A stretch of DNA of 64,000 nt from Hymenobacter aerilatus (lineage in GTDB: Bacteria > Bacteroidota > Bacteroidia > Cytophagales > Hymenobacteraceae). The position numbers were made by a program, and so were the translations under genes. The notes under the pieces were generated by a model. It worked only from the letters and a program-made list of their open reading frames with translations, did not search any database and was not told where the DNA came from. The stretch is taken from the NCBI RefSeq assembly GCF_022921095.1, contig NZ_CP095053.1, positions 1,902,501-1,966,500 of the forward strand, in the 5' to 3' direction. Below are positions 54,507 to 63,275 of the stretch, piece after piece (position 1 is the first letter of the stretch; every line of letters begins with the position of its first letter).

Positions 54507-55313
54507 ATGACCTCCCCTCTTTCCCGCTTGGCCCTCACGGCGCTTCTGGGCGGCAGCTTATTGGCTGCCCCCGGCTGTAACAAAAAAGAAATTGCTGCCT
54601 TGCAGCAGCAAAACCAGGATCTGACCCGCTCGCGCGAGCAATTACAGGCCGAAAAGGAGGCACTGGCACAGGAGAAAGCTCGTTCGGAAGAAGAATTGCG
54701 CTCCAACTTGCTCAATAAAAATCAGCAGGTGAGCCAACTCAACGAGAACCTAGGCATGACGCAGCAGCAGCTGAAGGAGCGCGAGGCCCGTATTGCGGAG
54801 TTGCAGCGCGTGCTGGACGAGCAGCAGCAGCGGGTGCAAAGCCTGCGCCAGCGCGTAGCCGACGCCCTACTGGGCTTCAACGCCAATGATTTGCAGGTGC
54901 AGCTCAAGAACGGCAAAGTATACGTGTCGCTTTCGGAGCAATTGCTGTTCAAATCAGGCTCTACCAAGGTAGACCCCAAAGGCCAAGACGCCCTCAAGAA
55001 GCTGGCAACGGCACTGCAAGGCAACAAAGACGTGAACGTATTGGTGGAAGGCCACACCGACGATGTGCCGATTGCCCGCGGTACTGCTGGCATGCAAGAC
55101 AACTGGGACCTGAGCGTACTGCGCGCCACCGAAATCACCCGCCTGCTCACCACCAACGGCCTCAACCCCGACCAGGTAACGCCCTCCGGCCGCTCGAAAT
55201 ATTTGCCGATTGTGGCCAATAATTCTCCTCAAAACCGCGCCCTCAACCGTCGTACCGACATCATCCTGACCCCAAAACTGGATGAGTTGTTCCAGATTCT
55301 GGAACAGAACTAA
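54507..55313 (+). CDS. OmpA-family lipoprotein with coiled coil
   Basis: A 268-residue outer-membrane lipoprotein (lipobox AAPGC near residue 24 of the ATG 54507 start). Residues ~25-135 are a continuous Gln/Glu/Leu-rich coiled coil with 15 or more heptads (QQQNQDLTRSREQLQAEKEA). Residues ~145-265 form the OmpA/MotB peptidoglycan-binding domain: LLFKSGSTKVDPKGQDAL, VEGHTDDVPI and NRRTDIILTP. It resembles Pal-type tethers that reach from the outer membrane to the wall. ATG 54507 is preferred over TTG 54480. A family A repeat follows 30 bases later. Confidence 0.92.
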   Translation: MTSPLSRLALTALLGGSLLAAPGCNKKEIAALQQQNQDLTRSREQLQAEKEALAQEKARSEEELRSNLLNKNQQVSQLNENLGMTQQQLKEREARIAELQRVLDEQQQRVQSLRQRVADALLGFNANDLQVQLKNGKVYVSLSEQLLFKSGSTKVDPKGQDALKKLATALQGNKDVNVLVEGHTDDVPIARGTAGMQDNWDLSVLRATEITRLLTTNGLNPDQVTPSGRSKYLPIVANNSPQNRALNRRTDIILTPKLDELFQILEQN

Positions 55314-55343
55314 GGTAGCGAGTCTCGAATAACATAAGACGGC

Positions 55344-55445
55344 TGTCATCCTGAGCAGAGCGAAGGACCTTATCACGTGTGAACGATAAACATAACAACG
55401 TCTTGTTCTACCGTGAGAAGGTCCTTCGCTGTGTTCAGGATGACA
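55344..55445. repeat. stem-loop repeat, family A, full copy
   Basis: 34-base arms (55344-55377 and 55412-55445) share TGTCATCCTGAGC, GCGAAGGACCTT and ATCACG with the other full copies. The loop contains GTCTTGTTCTACCGTGAGA. It lies between the convergent OmpA lipoprotein and M28 peptidase genes. Confidence 0.9.
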
Positions 55446-55498
55446 TCCGCTTTTTATTTAACGCTCACCACTTTATAACCTCACAACTTCACCACTTC

Positions 55499-56884
55499 TT
55501 ACAGCCCATATTTGCTGATAAGGTAGATGAGGGCGGCCATGCTGGCGCCGCCTAGTTCCAGCTCGCGTCGGTTTACCTTGTCGAAGGTGTCGGCGGCGGT
55601 GTGGTGGATGTCGAAGTAGCGCTGGTCGTCACAGTCGTAGCCAATGAGGGCTTTCACCTGGCCTTTTAGCGGGCCAATATCGGTGCCGCCGTGGCCTGGG
55701 CCGATTTCTTGGCTATGGTAGGGCGCAAACAACGGGGCCCATTGCTGCATTTTGGCCAGGGTAGCGGGGTCAGCTTCCACGCCGAAACCACGGGGTGTGA
55801 ACCCACCCCCATCCGACTCCATGGCCGCTACGTGCTTTTCGTTGGCGGCTTTGGCTAGCTCGGCGTATTTCAGGCCGCCGCGGGTGCCATTTTCCTCGTT
55901 CATGAAGAACACGGCGCGCACCGTGCGCTCGGGGCGCAGACCGGTGGCTTTCAACAGGCGCAACACTTCCATGCTCTGCACAATGCCGGTGCCGTCGTCG
56001 TGGGCACCTTCGCCTAGGTCCCATGAGTCGAGGTGGCCGCCCACGCTGATGATTTCGTCGGGATACTTCGAGCCTTTCAGCTCGCCTATTACATTGTAGC
56101 TTTTCACCTCAGGCAGTTGCTGGCAGCTCATTTCCAGCTCGAAGGTGAGGGTAGGGTTGGCTTTGAGCAGCTGGCTGAGCCGGTCGGCGCCGTTGGTGCT
56201 GAGGGCGGCGGCGGGCACTTTGGTTACTTTCTCATCGTAGCTCATGGTGCCCGTGTGCGGGTAGTCGTCGTGGGCCATGGACAGGCTGCGTACCAGGGCA
56301 CCCACGGCGCCGCGCTTAGCCGCCTCAATGGCCCCGCGCCGGCGCTGGTCACCGGCGTCGCCGTAGGCCCTACCCGTCTCGATGAAGGTAGGGTTCATGG
56401 GGCGGTTGAAGAAGATGAACTTGCCCTTCACCTGGTTGTCGGGTAGGGCGGCAAGCTGGTCCCAGCTGGTTACTTCTACCACGCCGGCCTTCAGCTTGCC
56501 TTTGGTAGCTACCGAGCCACCCAGGGCGCACACGTTGAACTTGACAGCTTTGCTACCAGCCTTGGCTTCGGCCTTTTCCTTGGCTCCGCGCACCCAGTGC
56601 GGCACCATCACCTCCTGCAAATACACCCGGTCGAAGCCGGCTTTTTCCATGGCGGCTTTGCCCCACTCCACGGCCTTTTGGGCTTCCGGCGAGCCGCTAA
56701 GGCGGCCGCCTACCTGGCTGGTAAGCTGCCGGAGATTCTCGTAGCTCTGCCCGCGCAGCAGGGCTTCGTCGTAGAGTGTCCGGATAGCCATCGAGTCGAT
56801 TTTGGAGGCAGATTGGGCCTGGGCAGCAGGGGCCAGCGCGGCCGCCAGGGCCACGGCTGCTACCCCGCGAGAAAGAAAGCGCAT
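55499..56884 (-). CDS. M28-family zinc aminopeptidase
   Basis: A 461-residue exported peptidase (signal AVALAAALAPAAQAQ; ATG 56884 chosen over 56911). A protease-associated (PA) domain lies within residues ~120-240. The catalytic domain has zinc ligands in GGHLDSWDLGEGAHDDGTG and FFMNEENGTRGG, and later HGGTDIGPL. The layout matches carboxypeptidase Q / aminopeptidase S type M28 enzymes acting on short peptides outside the inner membrane. Mono-cistronic. Confidence 0.93.
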   Translation of the reverse strand: MRFLSRGVAAVALAAALAPAAQAQSASKIDSMAIRTLYDEALLRGQSYENLRQLTSQVGGRLSGSPEAQKAVEWGKAAMEKAGFDRVYLQEVMVPHWVRGAKEKAEAKAGSKAVKFNVCALGGSVATKGKLKAGVVEVTSWDQLAALPDNQVKGKFIFFNRPMNPTFIETGRAYGDAGDQRRRGAIEAAKRGAVGALVRSLSMAHDDYPHTGTMSYDEKVTKVPAAALSTNGADRLSQLLKANPTLTFELEMSCQQLPEVKSYNVIGELKGSKYPDEIISVGGHLDSWDLGEGAHDDGTGIVQSMEVLRLLKATGLRPERTVRAVFFMNEENGTRGGLKYAELAKAANEKHVAAMESDGGGFTPRGFGVEADPATLAKMQQWAPLFAPYHSQEIGPGHGGTDIGPLKGQVKALIGYDCDDQRYFDIHHTAADTFDKVNRRELELGGASMAALIYLISKYGL

Positions 56885-56973
56885 GTAGGGAGGAGTATGG
56901 TAGAAAATCAAAAAAGCGGACAGAACGAAGTCGCAATATAGAAAGCCCGCTCAGCGGAAGAAACGCAACAGCT

Positions 56974-57513
56974 TTATTTCGCGCCGGCGCCGTAGTGCTG
57001 CACAGCTACCGTGCCGGGGGCGCCGGTGCGGGGCAGCTTCACCTCAAACAGATAATCATACTCGCTGTCAGCTATTTCCTGAAACGGGCGCGTCACCTGC
57101 AATTCGTCCAGCAAGGGCAAAATCGTATTGGAGTGCCCTACCACTACCACCGTTTTGCCGGCGTATTCCTGCCGGATCTGCTCGGCCAATCCGCGCTGGT
57201 TGCGTGCGCTATACACAATGGGTGGCAGCCGCAAGGCCGTGGCCAGTGGGGCCACCGTGCTACGGGTGCGGCGGGTATCTGTCGTGAAAATGGCCGTGAT
57301 GGGGCGGCTTTCCAGCAGCTCGCGCAGGGCCACGGCGCGCTGCTCGCCGGCCGGCGTCAGGGTCGGGTCTGGCAGATTGGGGGTCGGGTCCTTTTCTCCG
57401 TGGCGCACGATGTACACCGTGGTAACGCTGGCTTGGCTGGGATTGGCCGAGCGCGTGCCGCCGCAGCCGGTCAGGAACAAAAAGCCAAGAATGAGAAGTA
57501 GAAACGTACGCAT
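56974..57513 (-). CDS. histidine-phosphatase-superfamily lipoprotein
   Basis: A 179-residue lipoprotein (lipobox FLTGC, Cys17). The phosphohistidine motif RHGE is in VYIVRHGEKDPTP, and the second catalytic segment is VVVVGHSNTILP. Members of this exported subgroup dephosphorylate unknown small substrates, or act on peptidoglycan or lipid intermediates. ATG 57513 is chosen, with a good signal sequence; the frame is open to 57657. A long hairpin (57661-57710) lies upstream of the gene. Confidence 0.88.
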   Translation of the reverse strand: MRTFLLLILGFLFLTGCGGTRSANPSQASVTTVYIVRHGEKDPTPNLPDPTLTPAGEQRAVALRELLESRPITAIFTTDTRRTRSTVAPLATALRLPPIVYSARNQRGLAEQIRQEYAGKTVVVVGHSNTILPLLDELQVTRPFQEIADSEYDYLFEVKLPRTGAPGTVAVQHYGAGAK

Positions 57514-57660
57514 GGCGGATAGCAGTAGGAGCGCCCTGTAAGCGCCTGTGAGAATGTGTGTGAATAGGCTGCCAGACGGAGAAGCCGATGTGATACATAG
57601 ACCCTTCAGGCATAACCACGGCGTAAAGTCGGTTTCAAGATAAAGCAGAAGATGCACATA

Positions 57661-57710
57661 CGGCCCCTCCGGCGTCTTTCCGGAAACTCGGAAACACGCC
57701 GGAGGGGCCG
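57661..57710. terminator. 15-bp hairpin in the spacer 57514-57789
   Basis: CGGCCCCTCCGGCGT (57661-57675) pairs with ACGCCGGAGGGGCCG (57696-57710), and the loop contains a second small stem (TTTCCGGAAACTCGGAAA). It lies 80 bases past the stop of the minus-strand T9SS metalloprotease gene and can end its transcript, but there is no T-run. A second stem-loop (CACGGTACC/GGTACCGTG) is at ~57749-57776. Confidence 0.55.
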
Positions 57711-57789
57711 TTTACTGGCTGCGCTCCGTACTTAGCAGCCTGCGGACACGGTACCTGGCAGCTGCTGGTACCGTGCCCCGTGCCTAGGA

Positions 57790-60699
57790 TTATTTCACCT
57801 TCAGCAAGCGGAAGCTTTGGGACGTTTGGCCCGTTGTCAACCGCACCAGATATATGCCTTCTGTCAGGTTTTGGCTATCCACCGGAAACTGGTAGTTCTT
57901 GCCCGCTTCGGCGGTACCGGCGGCAATGCGCTGGAGCAGCCGGCCGGTTACATCATATAGTTCAAGCACATAGCTCTCCGTTTGGGCCTGCTGGAATTCA
58001 ATGACTGCTTCCTCCGTGAAGGGGTTCGGGTAGATGCTGAGTTGCTTGCTCATGCCCCCTACCTCGTCCGTGAGGTGCTGGGCGCTGCTCTTGGCAGTAG
58101 CTACTAGCTTAGCCGAGTTACCATCTAGAGGGCAGCCCATATTGTTGAGCTTATCAAGCTTATCCGCTAGCGCGTTTGCTGCTTTTTTATCCCTGCTCAA
58201 GAAGGCCGCATTCACGTCCGCCATAAGCTGCTGCGTATTGTTCCGGTAGGGGGCACTGTAGGCTACTGCATTGGTGCAACTATTCAACAGCGCCGCCACC
58301 GATTGCCGGCCCAGGTTATAGTTGCCACCTCCACCGGACTTTAGCACCTCCAGCAACGTTTTGCTTTTAAGTTCGGCTGGGGCTTTCTGAAATACACTTC
58401 CGTAGAGGGTAGTGGGTGTATAGCACCCCCACCGGGTAGGGTGATTTTTCCAGTAGCCCAGCCCGCAGCCCTGGGCCACAGCATTGTCGCTGACGGTCAC
58501 TGACACCGCTGTAGAAGTGGTTGCCAGCCCTTTGTCGTCGGTGGCTACGGCCGTGAGGGCATACGTACCGACCCCTACCCCAGTCCAGCTATAAGTATAC
58601 GGGGCGGTCAGCACTTCGCCCAGCTTGGTAGCGCCCGCAAAGAATTCTACTTTGGCGACACGCCCATCGGCGTCGGCAGCTTCGGCCGTGAGGCTGATGG
58701 TAGCAGGAGCACCAAAACTGGCATTGGCCGCCGGCGAAGTGAGGCGAACGGTAGGCGCTTCGTTGGTCCGAATGGTGATGGTGTAGTCCTCCGCCTCGCC
58801 ATAGTTCATCGACGACGATGACTGCTCACCCGTAATCTGGGGGCTGTAGCTGCTGCGTACCCGCATGCGCGTGGTGCCCAGGCGCGCCGTAGCCGGAATG
58901 GCAATGGTGGCCGCAAAGGGAGACGTGGAGGAGGTAGGCGAGCCGTACACAAACTCTCCTTCGTCATCAAAATCCTTGTCTTGGTTGTAATCTATCCACA
59001 CGCCAAAATACATGGGGTAGTTGGCCGCCTGCATCTGCATAGCGTAGCTTTCACCGCGGGTAACGGTAGTAGTCAGCACACCGGTTGGAGGATAGATGGT
59101 GTAGCCATTGGCCGTGCCACCTCCACAGCCCGAATTAGCATTTGCCAACGTGCTGAAGCTAAAATTGTTGATGAGCGTCGCGAAATTGGTACAGCCATCG
59201 GTGTATGTGGGTTGCTCGTAGTCTTTTGTGGAAATGGAGTAGACCCCCAGGGAAGCATAGTCGGAGTTGGCGCCGAGTGCTCCCACTGTGCCGTCAATGG
59301 TTAGGTAGTAGGTGCCAGCCGGCCATGTGCCCTCCACTGTGGCCGAGAGCGTGGCTGGGTCGGCGGTGGCCACTACGGTGCCGGCTGCGTCGCGTAGGGT
59401 CAGCAGTACGTCCAGGTTAGGGTGGGCAGGATCGGGACGGACGCTGAGAGCCAGGCGGCCGCCAGCGTGTTTGATGGAGAAGACATCTACATCCGTTGAG
59501 GTGGATATAACGCCCTGGTTGGCCTCTCCCGACACCAACCCGCCTGCGCCTACCACCAGCGGGGTAGCCGAGGCCAGGTCGTTGCCGTGGTCATCGGCCC
59601 GGTAGCCAAAGCCATTCATCGTACTGATTTTCAGTAAGTCATCCTCCACATTATTGGCGTAGGGATACTCGCCCTTGCTCCACTGTGCCACCGGCACGTA
59701 ATAGCCCACTCCCATGATAGGAGCCCAGGACTGCTGACCCGCAAAATATCCTTCGTCGGGGTTAGTGCGGCCATCGTGCCCCAGGTACAACGTGTGGCCG
59801 CCCTCGTGCGAGCCGGCTTCACCGGCGCCCTTCACGCCCCCATTGAAGACCCAGCAAGGAGTTTCGCCGTAGGTAGTGCCACCCCAGGTGAAGGACCCTA
59901 TATAGGCTACGCCCCCGGCACCAGGGTAGAAGTAGGTAGTGGGCGTGAAAATAACCCGCATCCGCTGGCTTGGCGACGCTTGGTTGAAGACGGCCTCACT
60001 CGTGGTTACATTCAGAGCAAAGGGGCGGTAGTCCTCACTGACCAGCTTCCATACCTCGATCATCTCCCGTTCCGACAGCGTAGCGGGGGCTGCCTCAATG
60101 GGGTTGCCGTTGTTAAAATTGTAATTCCACAGTGTATTCGTCACCGTCTGCCCATCAAAATCGAGGTAGAGCACTGCGCCAGCTCCCGGCAGACTCTCGA
60201 GGGCCGGCACGGTGGCGGCCACCGTTGCGCTAGTAGCCACTTGCGTGTTTGCGGGAGCAGTGGGCTGGCGGTCTTGGTAGCCCACACACAGCACTTTGTC
60301 GATGTTTTCCTCTGTCAGGTAGACCGAGCCATCGGCAGTAGAGGAAAACCGGTAGTATTTCTTCTCGTCGCGCAGAATCACCGAGCCTGTGGCCTCCCAG
60401 TCCGATACCTTCAGGTAAAACGAACTGTGCTTGGTGCCTGCTACTTCGCCAAAGAACAACTCGGCGGCTCCCTGCCGCTTGTTTTCCGTTAAAGTAAGCG
60501 CCAAGTCCTTGCCTGCAGGCACCGCTTGCCGCACCGCTGTGCCTACCCCCTTGGCGCTGGGCGTTGCAGCTTGCGGGTGCTTTTTATACTGCGCGACCAC
60601 TTCCCGGAGCTTACCCAGGTAAAGCGGTTTCTGCCCATAGGCCGGCACCAGCAGCCCCCCAGACAGAAGCAAAATCAAGAAACAGTAGATGTTTTTCAT
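57790..60699 (-). CDS. multidomain secreted metalloprotease with T9SS type A sorting domain
   Basis: A 969-residue extracellular protein. Residues 1-23 form a signal peptide. The middle carries a metzincin-type zinc motif HEGGHTLYLGH (298-308) inside a SHEGG block, preceded by VLYLDFDGQTVTNT. A PPC-like beta domain, a GEVED domain (WIDYNQDKDFDDEGEFVYG), a bacterial Ig-like domain, and an uncommon CGLGYWKNHPTRWGCYTP segment follow. The last ~80 residues are the T9SS type A signal (LSIYPNPFTEEAVIEF, LYDVTGRLLQ, YLVRLTTGQTSQSFRLLKVK). The start is ATG 60699; the frame is open 30 codons further upstream. Confidence 0.88.
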   Translation of the reverse strand: MKNIYCFLILLLSGGLLVPAYGQKPLYLGKLREVVAQYKKHPQAATPSAKGVGTAVRQAVPAGKDLALTLTENKRQGAAELFFGEVAGTKHSSFYLKVSDWEATGSVILRDEKKYYRFSSTADGSVYLTEENIDKVLCVGYQDRQPTAPANTQVATSATVAATVPALESLPGAGAVLYLDFDGQTVTNTLWNYNFNNGNPIEAAPATLSEREMIEVWKLVSEDYRPFALNVTTSEAVFNQASPSQRMRVIFTPTTYFYPGAGGVAYIGSFTWGGTTYGETPCWVFNGGVKGAGEAGSHEGGHTLYLGHDGRTNPDEGYFAGQQSWAPIMGVGYYVPVAQWSKGEYPYANNVEDDLLKISTMNGFGYRADDHGNDLASATPLVVGAGGLVSGEANQGVISTSTDVDVFSIKHAGGRLALSVRPDPAHPNLDVLLTLRDAAGTVVATADPATLSATVEGTWPAGTYYLTIDGTVGALGANSDYASLGVYSISTKDYEQPTYTDGCTNFATLINNFSFSTLANANSGCGGGTANGYTIYPPTGVLTTTVTRGESYAMQMQAANYPMYFGVWIDYNQDKDFDDEGEFVYGSPTSSTSPFAATIAIPATARLGTTRMRVRSSYSPQITGEQSSSSMNYGEAEDYTITIRTNEAPTVRLTSPAANASFGAPATISLTAEAADADGRVAKVEFFAGATKLGEVLTAPYTYSWTGVGVGTYALTAVATDDKGLATTSTAVSVTVSDNAVAQGCGLGYWKNHPTRWGCYTPTTLYGSVFQKAPAELKSKTLLEVLKSGGGGNYNLGRQSVAALLNSCTNAVAYSAPYRNNTQQLMADVNAAFLSRDKKAANALADKLDKLNNMGCPLDGNSAKLVATAKSSAQHLTDEVGGMSKQLSIYPNPFTEEAVIEFQQAQTESYVLELYDVTGRLLQRIAAGTAEAGKNYQFPVDSQNLTEGIYLVRLTTGQTSQSFRLLKVK

Positions 60700-60799
60700 A
60701 AGATGTGGAATGAAGTGGAAAGGATAGATCGTATGGCTTATTGTGCCTGAGAACAGGTGACGCGCCGCATCACACCGCTTCTCCGACAATTGGCAGTGC

Positions 60800-61264
60800 T
60801 TATTTCCGGAGCAGTGTGACCTGAATTTCTGAGCCCAGCCCTGTGGAAAGCGCAGCGGCGTTGGTGTCCTGCCCGCTTGCTACTGGCGTAAAGAGATTGG
60901 GCGAACGTATAATCAGGCGCTTTGTGGTCAGCTCGTACGTAGCAACCCACACCATATCCTGCTGTGCCAGGGTAAGAAAGTGTCCGCGCGTTTTGTAAGA
61001 CAAAACAGCACAAGGCTGCTTAGCACCCTCTGCGTGCACGGCTAGGGTAGCAGCGCTAAAGGTGACCGTAGTACCAGGCCGGATAGCCTGGCATAGCGTA
61101 GCAATGCCAAGCGGAGTAACCGATTGATCGGTAATCACCCACTCGCCTTCCAGTGTAGCCCTCACCGCCTTGTTTTGCTCAGGGTGCTGCGCTTGTACGC
61201 ACCCCACGCAGCATAGCGCCATAACGAGCACCTGCACACCAACCATCGTCACGAATAGCTTCAT
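60800..61264 (-). CDS. exported lipocalin-like protein
   Basis: A 154-residue secreted protein (signal MKLFVTMVGVQVLVMALCCVG; a lipobox-like VGC lies at its end). The body begins LEGEWVITDQSVTPLGIA and has the short beta-strand pattern of a lipocalin-like DUF. There are two Cys near the middle (CQAIRPG, PCAVLSYKTRG) and a basic end (EIQVTLLRK). I do not recognise a specific family. It precedes the T9SS metalloprotease in the direction of transcription, with a 100-base gap, so it may be co-transcribed. Confidence 0.65.
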   Translation of the reverse strand: MKLFVTMVGVQVLVMALCCVGCVQAQHPEQNKAVRATLEGEWVITDQSVTPLGIATLCQAIRPGTTVTFSAATLAVHAEGAKQPCAVLSYKTRGHFLTLAQQDMVWVATYELTTKRLIIRSPNLFTPVASGQDTNAAALSTGLGSEIQVTLLRK

Positions 61265-61523
61265 AAGGCACTACTCTCTCCTTACTAGATGATACACAGC
61301 TTGACCCTAGCCAGCCGCTTCTATTTTCCTACTATTTCGCAATCCTAGCCTACCTGGTCAGAGACAGGTAATTGGTTTACACGCTGGATATTAGTCTCTA
61401 ACTATCGCGCAGATACCGATGCAGCACAAAGCAGAACCGGTACGGCGTAAATAGACCGTATACTAAAATTATTACTCTATTATTCAAAATTAAATTAGAA
61501 TATTTATACAATAAGGTAAAGGT

Positions 61524-61531
61524 TACATTTG
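61524..61531 (+). promoter_or_regulatory. -7 promoter element of the osmoprotectant transporter genes
   Basis: TACATTTG is an exact TAnnTTTG match in the AT-rich spacer, about 124 bases before the opuCA-like start. The spacer 61265-61654 contains nothing coding that I can support, apart from a 14-codon ATG frame at 61541 which could be a leader. Confidence 0.45.
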
Positions 61532-61654
61532 CCTTATTTCATGTGTAACGCCCTACGCAGATCAAGGCTGAACTTTTGCTGTTGATATACGCGCGTCATT
61601 GCCCGCAAACAAACTTCGCCCCTTCTCTCTTACCTTGACACACTGTAGCGCAGC

Positions 61655-62650
61655 TTGCCTACCCTCCCCATCGCCTATACTTCCTTGACTGCACCCGCCA
61701 TTCACGTCCGTAACCTGACCAAACGCTACCAGGACCGCGCCGTGGTGCAGGATATTTCCTTTGCCCTAGCACCGGGCGAAACGCTGGTGCTGCTGGGCCC
61801 CAGCGGCTGCGGCAAAACCACGCTGCTCAAGATGCTCAACCGCCTCATCGAGCCCGACGGTGGCATCATCGAAATCAACGGCCACGACATCCGGCAGCAG
61901 AATCCCGCCGAGTTGCGGCGCGGCCTGGGCTACGTGATTCAGCAGGTAGGGCTGCTGCCGCACTACACTGTGGCCGAAAACGTAGCTGTGGTGCCCAAGC
62001 TACTCCAGCACCGCCCCAAGCAGATTGCCCAGCGTACTACGGAGCTGCTCACGCGCCTGCACCTGCCACCCGCGCAGTACGCTGGGCAGTACCCGCGCCA
62101 GCTTTCGGGCGGGCAGCAGCAGCGCGTAGGCATTGCCCGCGCCCTGGCCGCCGATCCGCCCATTGTGCTCATGGATGAGCCCTTCGGCGCCCTCGACCCT
62201 ATCACCCGCGCCGCCATCCGGCAGGATTTTCGGGAGCTGGATGAGCTACGCCGCAAAACCATTGTGCTCGTAACCCACGACGTACAGGAAGCCTTCGAGT
62301 TGGCCGACCGTATAGCCCTGCTCAACCAAGGGCAGATTCAGCAGATGGGTACGCCGCGGGAGCTACTGTTCCATCCAGCCAATGACTTCGTGCGCCAGTT
62401 TTTCGCCGCCGAGCGCCTGGCTTTGCAGCTACGCGTGCTGCAACTGGCCGATGTGTTGCCGTTTCTGCCAATGTTTCCGGAAACACTGAATGCGCCTACC
62501 CTACCTGTTTCCGCTCCGGTGCAGGAGGCTCTGGAGTTGCTTAGCGGCGCGCCCGGCAGCCAGCTACGCATTGCCGAGACGAGTACGGCGGTAGATTTGG
62601 CGGGACTGATGGCGGGATTTGAACGGGCCTTGGCAGCGGCGGCGGCCTAA
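61655..62650 (+). CDS. ABC transporter ATP-binding protein, glycine betaine/osmoprotectant type
   Basis: A 331-residue nucleotide-binding subunit of the OpuCA/ProV type. It starts at TTG 61655 with a short Pro/Thr leader. Walker A is GPSGCGKTT (near residue 50), signature LSGGQQQRVG, Walker B IVLMDEPFGALD and H-loop VTHD. After the ATPase core (to ~240), the C-terminal ~90 residues have no clear CBS domain, which the OpuCA family often carries for osmotic gating. It would energise import of compatible solutes such as glycine betaine, carnitine or choline. Confidence 0.88.
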   Translation: MPTLPIAYTSLTAPAIHVRNLTKRYQDRAVVQDISFALAPGETLVLLGPSGCGKTTLLKMLNRLIEPDGGIIEINGHDIRQQNPAELRRGLGYVIQQVGLLPHYTVAENVAVVPKLLQHRPKQIAQRTTELLTRLHLPPAQYAGQYPRQLSGGQQQRVGIARALAADPPIVLMDEPFGALDPITRAAIRQDFRELDELRRKTIVLVTHDVQEAFELADRIALLNQGQIQQMGTPRELLFHPANDFVRQFFAAERLALQLRVLQLADVLPFLPMFPETLNAPTLPVSAPVQEALELLSGAPGSQLRIAETSTAVDLAGLMAGFERALAAAAA

Positions 62651-62656
62651 CTTAGG

Positions 62657-62687
62657 TTGCTAAAATATTTAGTGCGCTGTACCTTAG
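62657..62687 (+). promoter_or_regulatory. internal promoter inside the transporter cluster
   Basis: TTG at 62657-62659, a 20-base spacer and TACCTTAG at 62680-62687 fit the -33/-7 pattern, 25 bases before ATG 62712. The same TACCTTAG precedes icmF. The hypothetical and permease genes may therefore be expressed apart from the ATPase gene. Confidence 0.5.
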
Positions 62688-62711
62688 CTAAAAATACTTA
62701 CTTGTTTCCGT

Positions 62712-63170
62712 ATGGCCACCCGTAAGAAAAGCCCTACCACCTTCGTACCCGATGCCCCCCACGCAACGGATTCAGATGCTACGGAAGTGCTAGATATAGA
62801 TACAGAACTAGCGCCCGCACCTACCTCCGACCTCGATGCCTCGCTGTGTGCCACGTGCGGAGAGCCGCTGGTCTGGCACGAAGAAGCGTGCAGCGCGACT
62901 GCTCCCGCCGCAGCTCCCGAGAGTCGGCCTACCCGCTTCACCCTGGACGCCCCGCCGGAAGCCGACCCCGGCCTGACGCCACGCCCGTTTGCCTATGCGC
63001 TGGGCCAAACCGTGCAGCCTACCCCCGACGCGCCCGTGCACACCATCGTCTGGCGTGGCCAGGTGAAAGCCCGGCACCCGCGCCTGGGACTAATCCACCG
63101 CGTAAACGTCTACCGGCTCGACAACGGCTATTGGGACTGTTACTACGAAACCGACCTGCGGGCCGCGTAA
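62712..63170 (+). CDS. hypothetical acidic protein inserted in the transporter cluster
   Basis: A 152-residue protein. The first ~85 residues are low-complexity and acidic/Pro-rich. They contain a possible metal site: Cys-x-x-Cys in LCATCGEPLVWHEEACSA, with a further Cys and His in the same short segment. The C-terminal ~65 residues are compact (VHTIVWRGQVKARHPRLGLI, HRVNVYRLDNGYWDCYYETD), with a conserved-looking Trp/Tyr pattern. I do not recognise it. It has its own promoter and lies between the ATPase and permease genes. Confidence 0.65.
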   Translation: MATRKKSPTTFVPDAPHATDSDATEVLDIDTELAPAPTSDLDASLCATCGEPLVWHEEACSATAPAAAPESRPTRFTLDAPPEADPGLTPRPFAYALGQTVQPTPDAPVHTIVWRGQVKARHPRLGLIHRVNVYRLDNGYWDCYYETDLRAA

Positions 63171-63275
63171 GTTGCCGTTTTTACGCCAAGTTGCCCCGCT
63201 ACGAGGCTATTTCTCGGAGCTACTGGTAGTCACCCGCTACCCTACCCGGCTTCCTTCATCACCTACAACAGCCCC

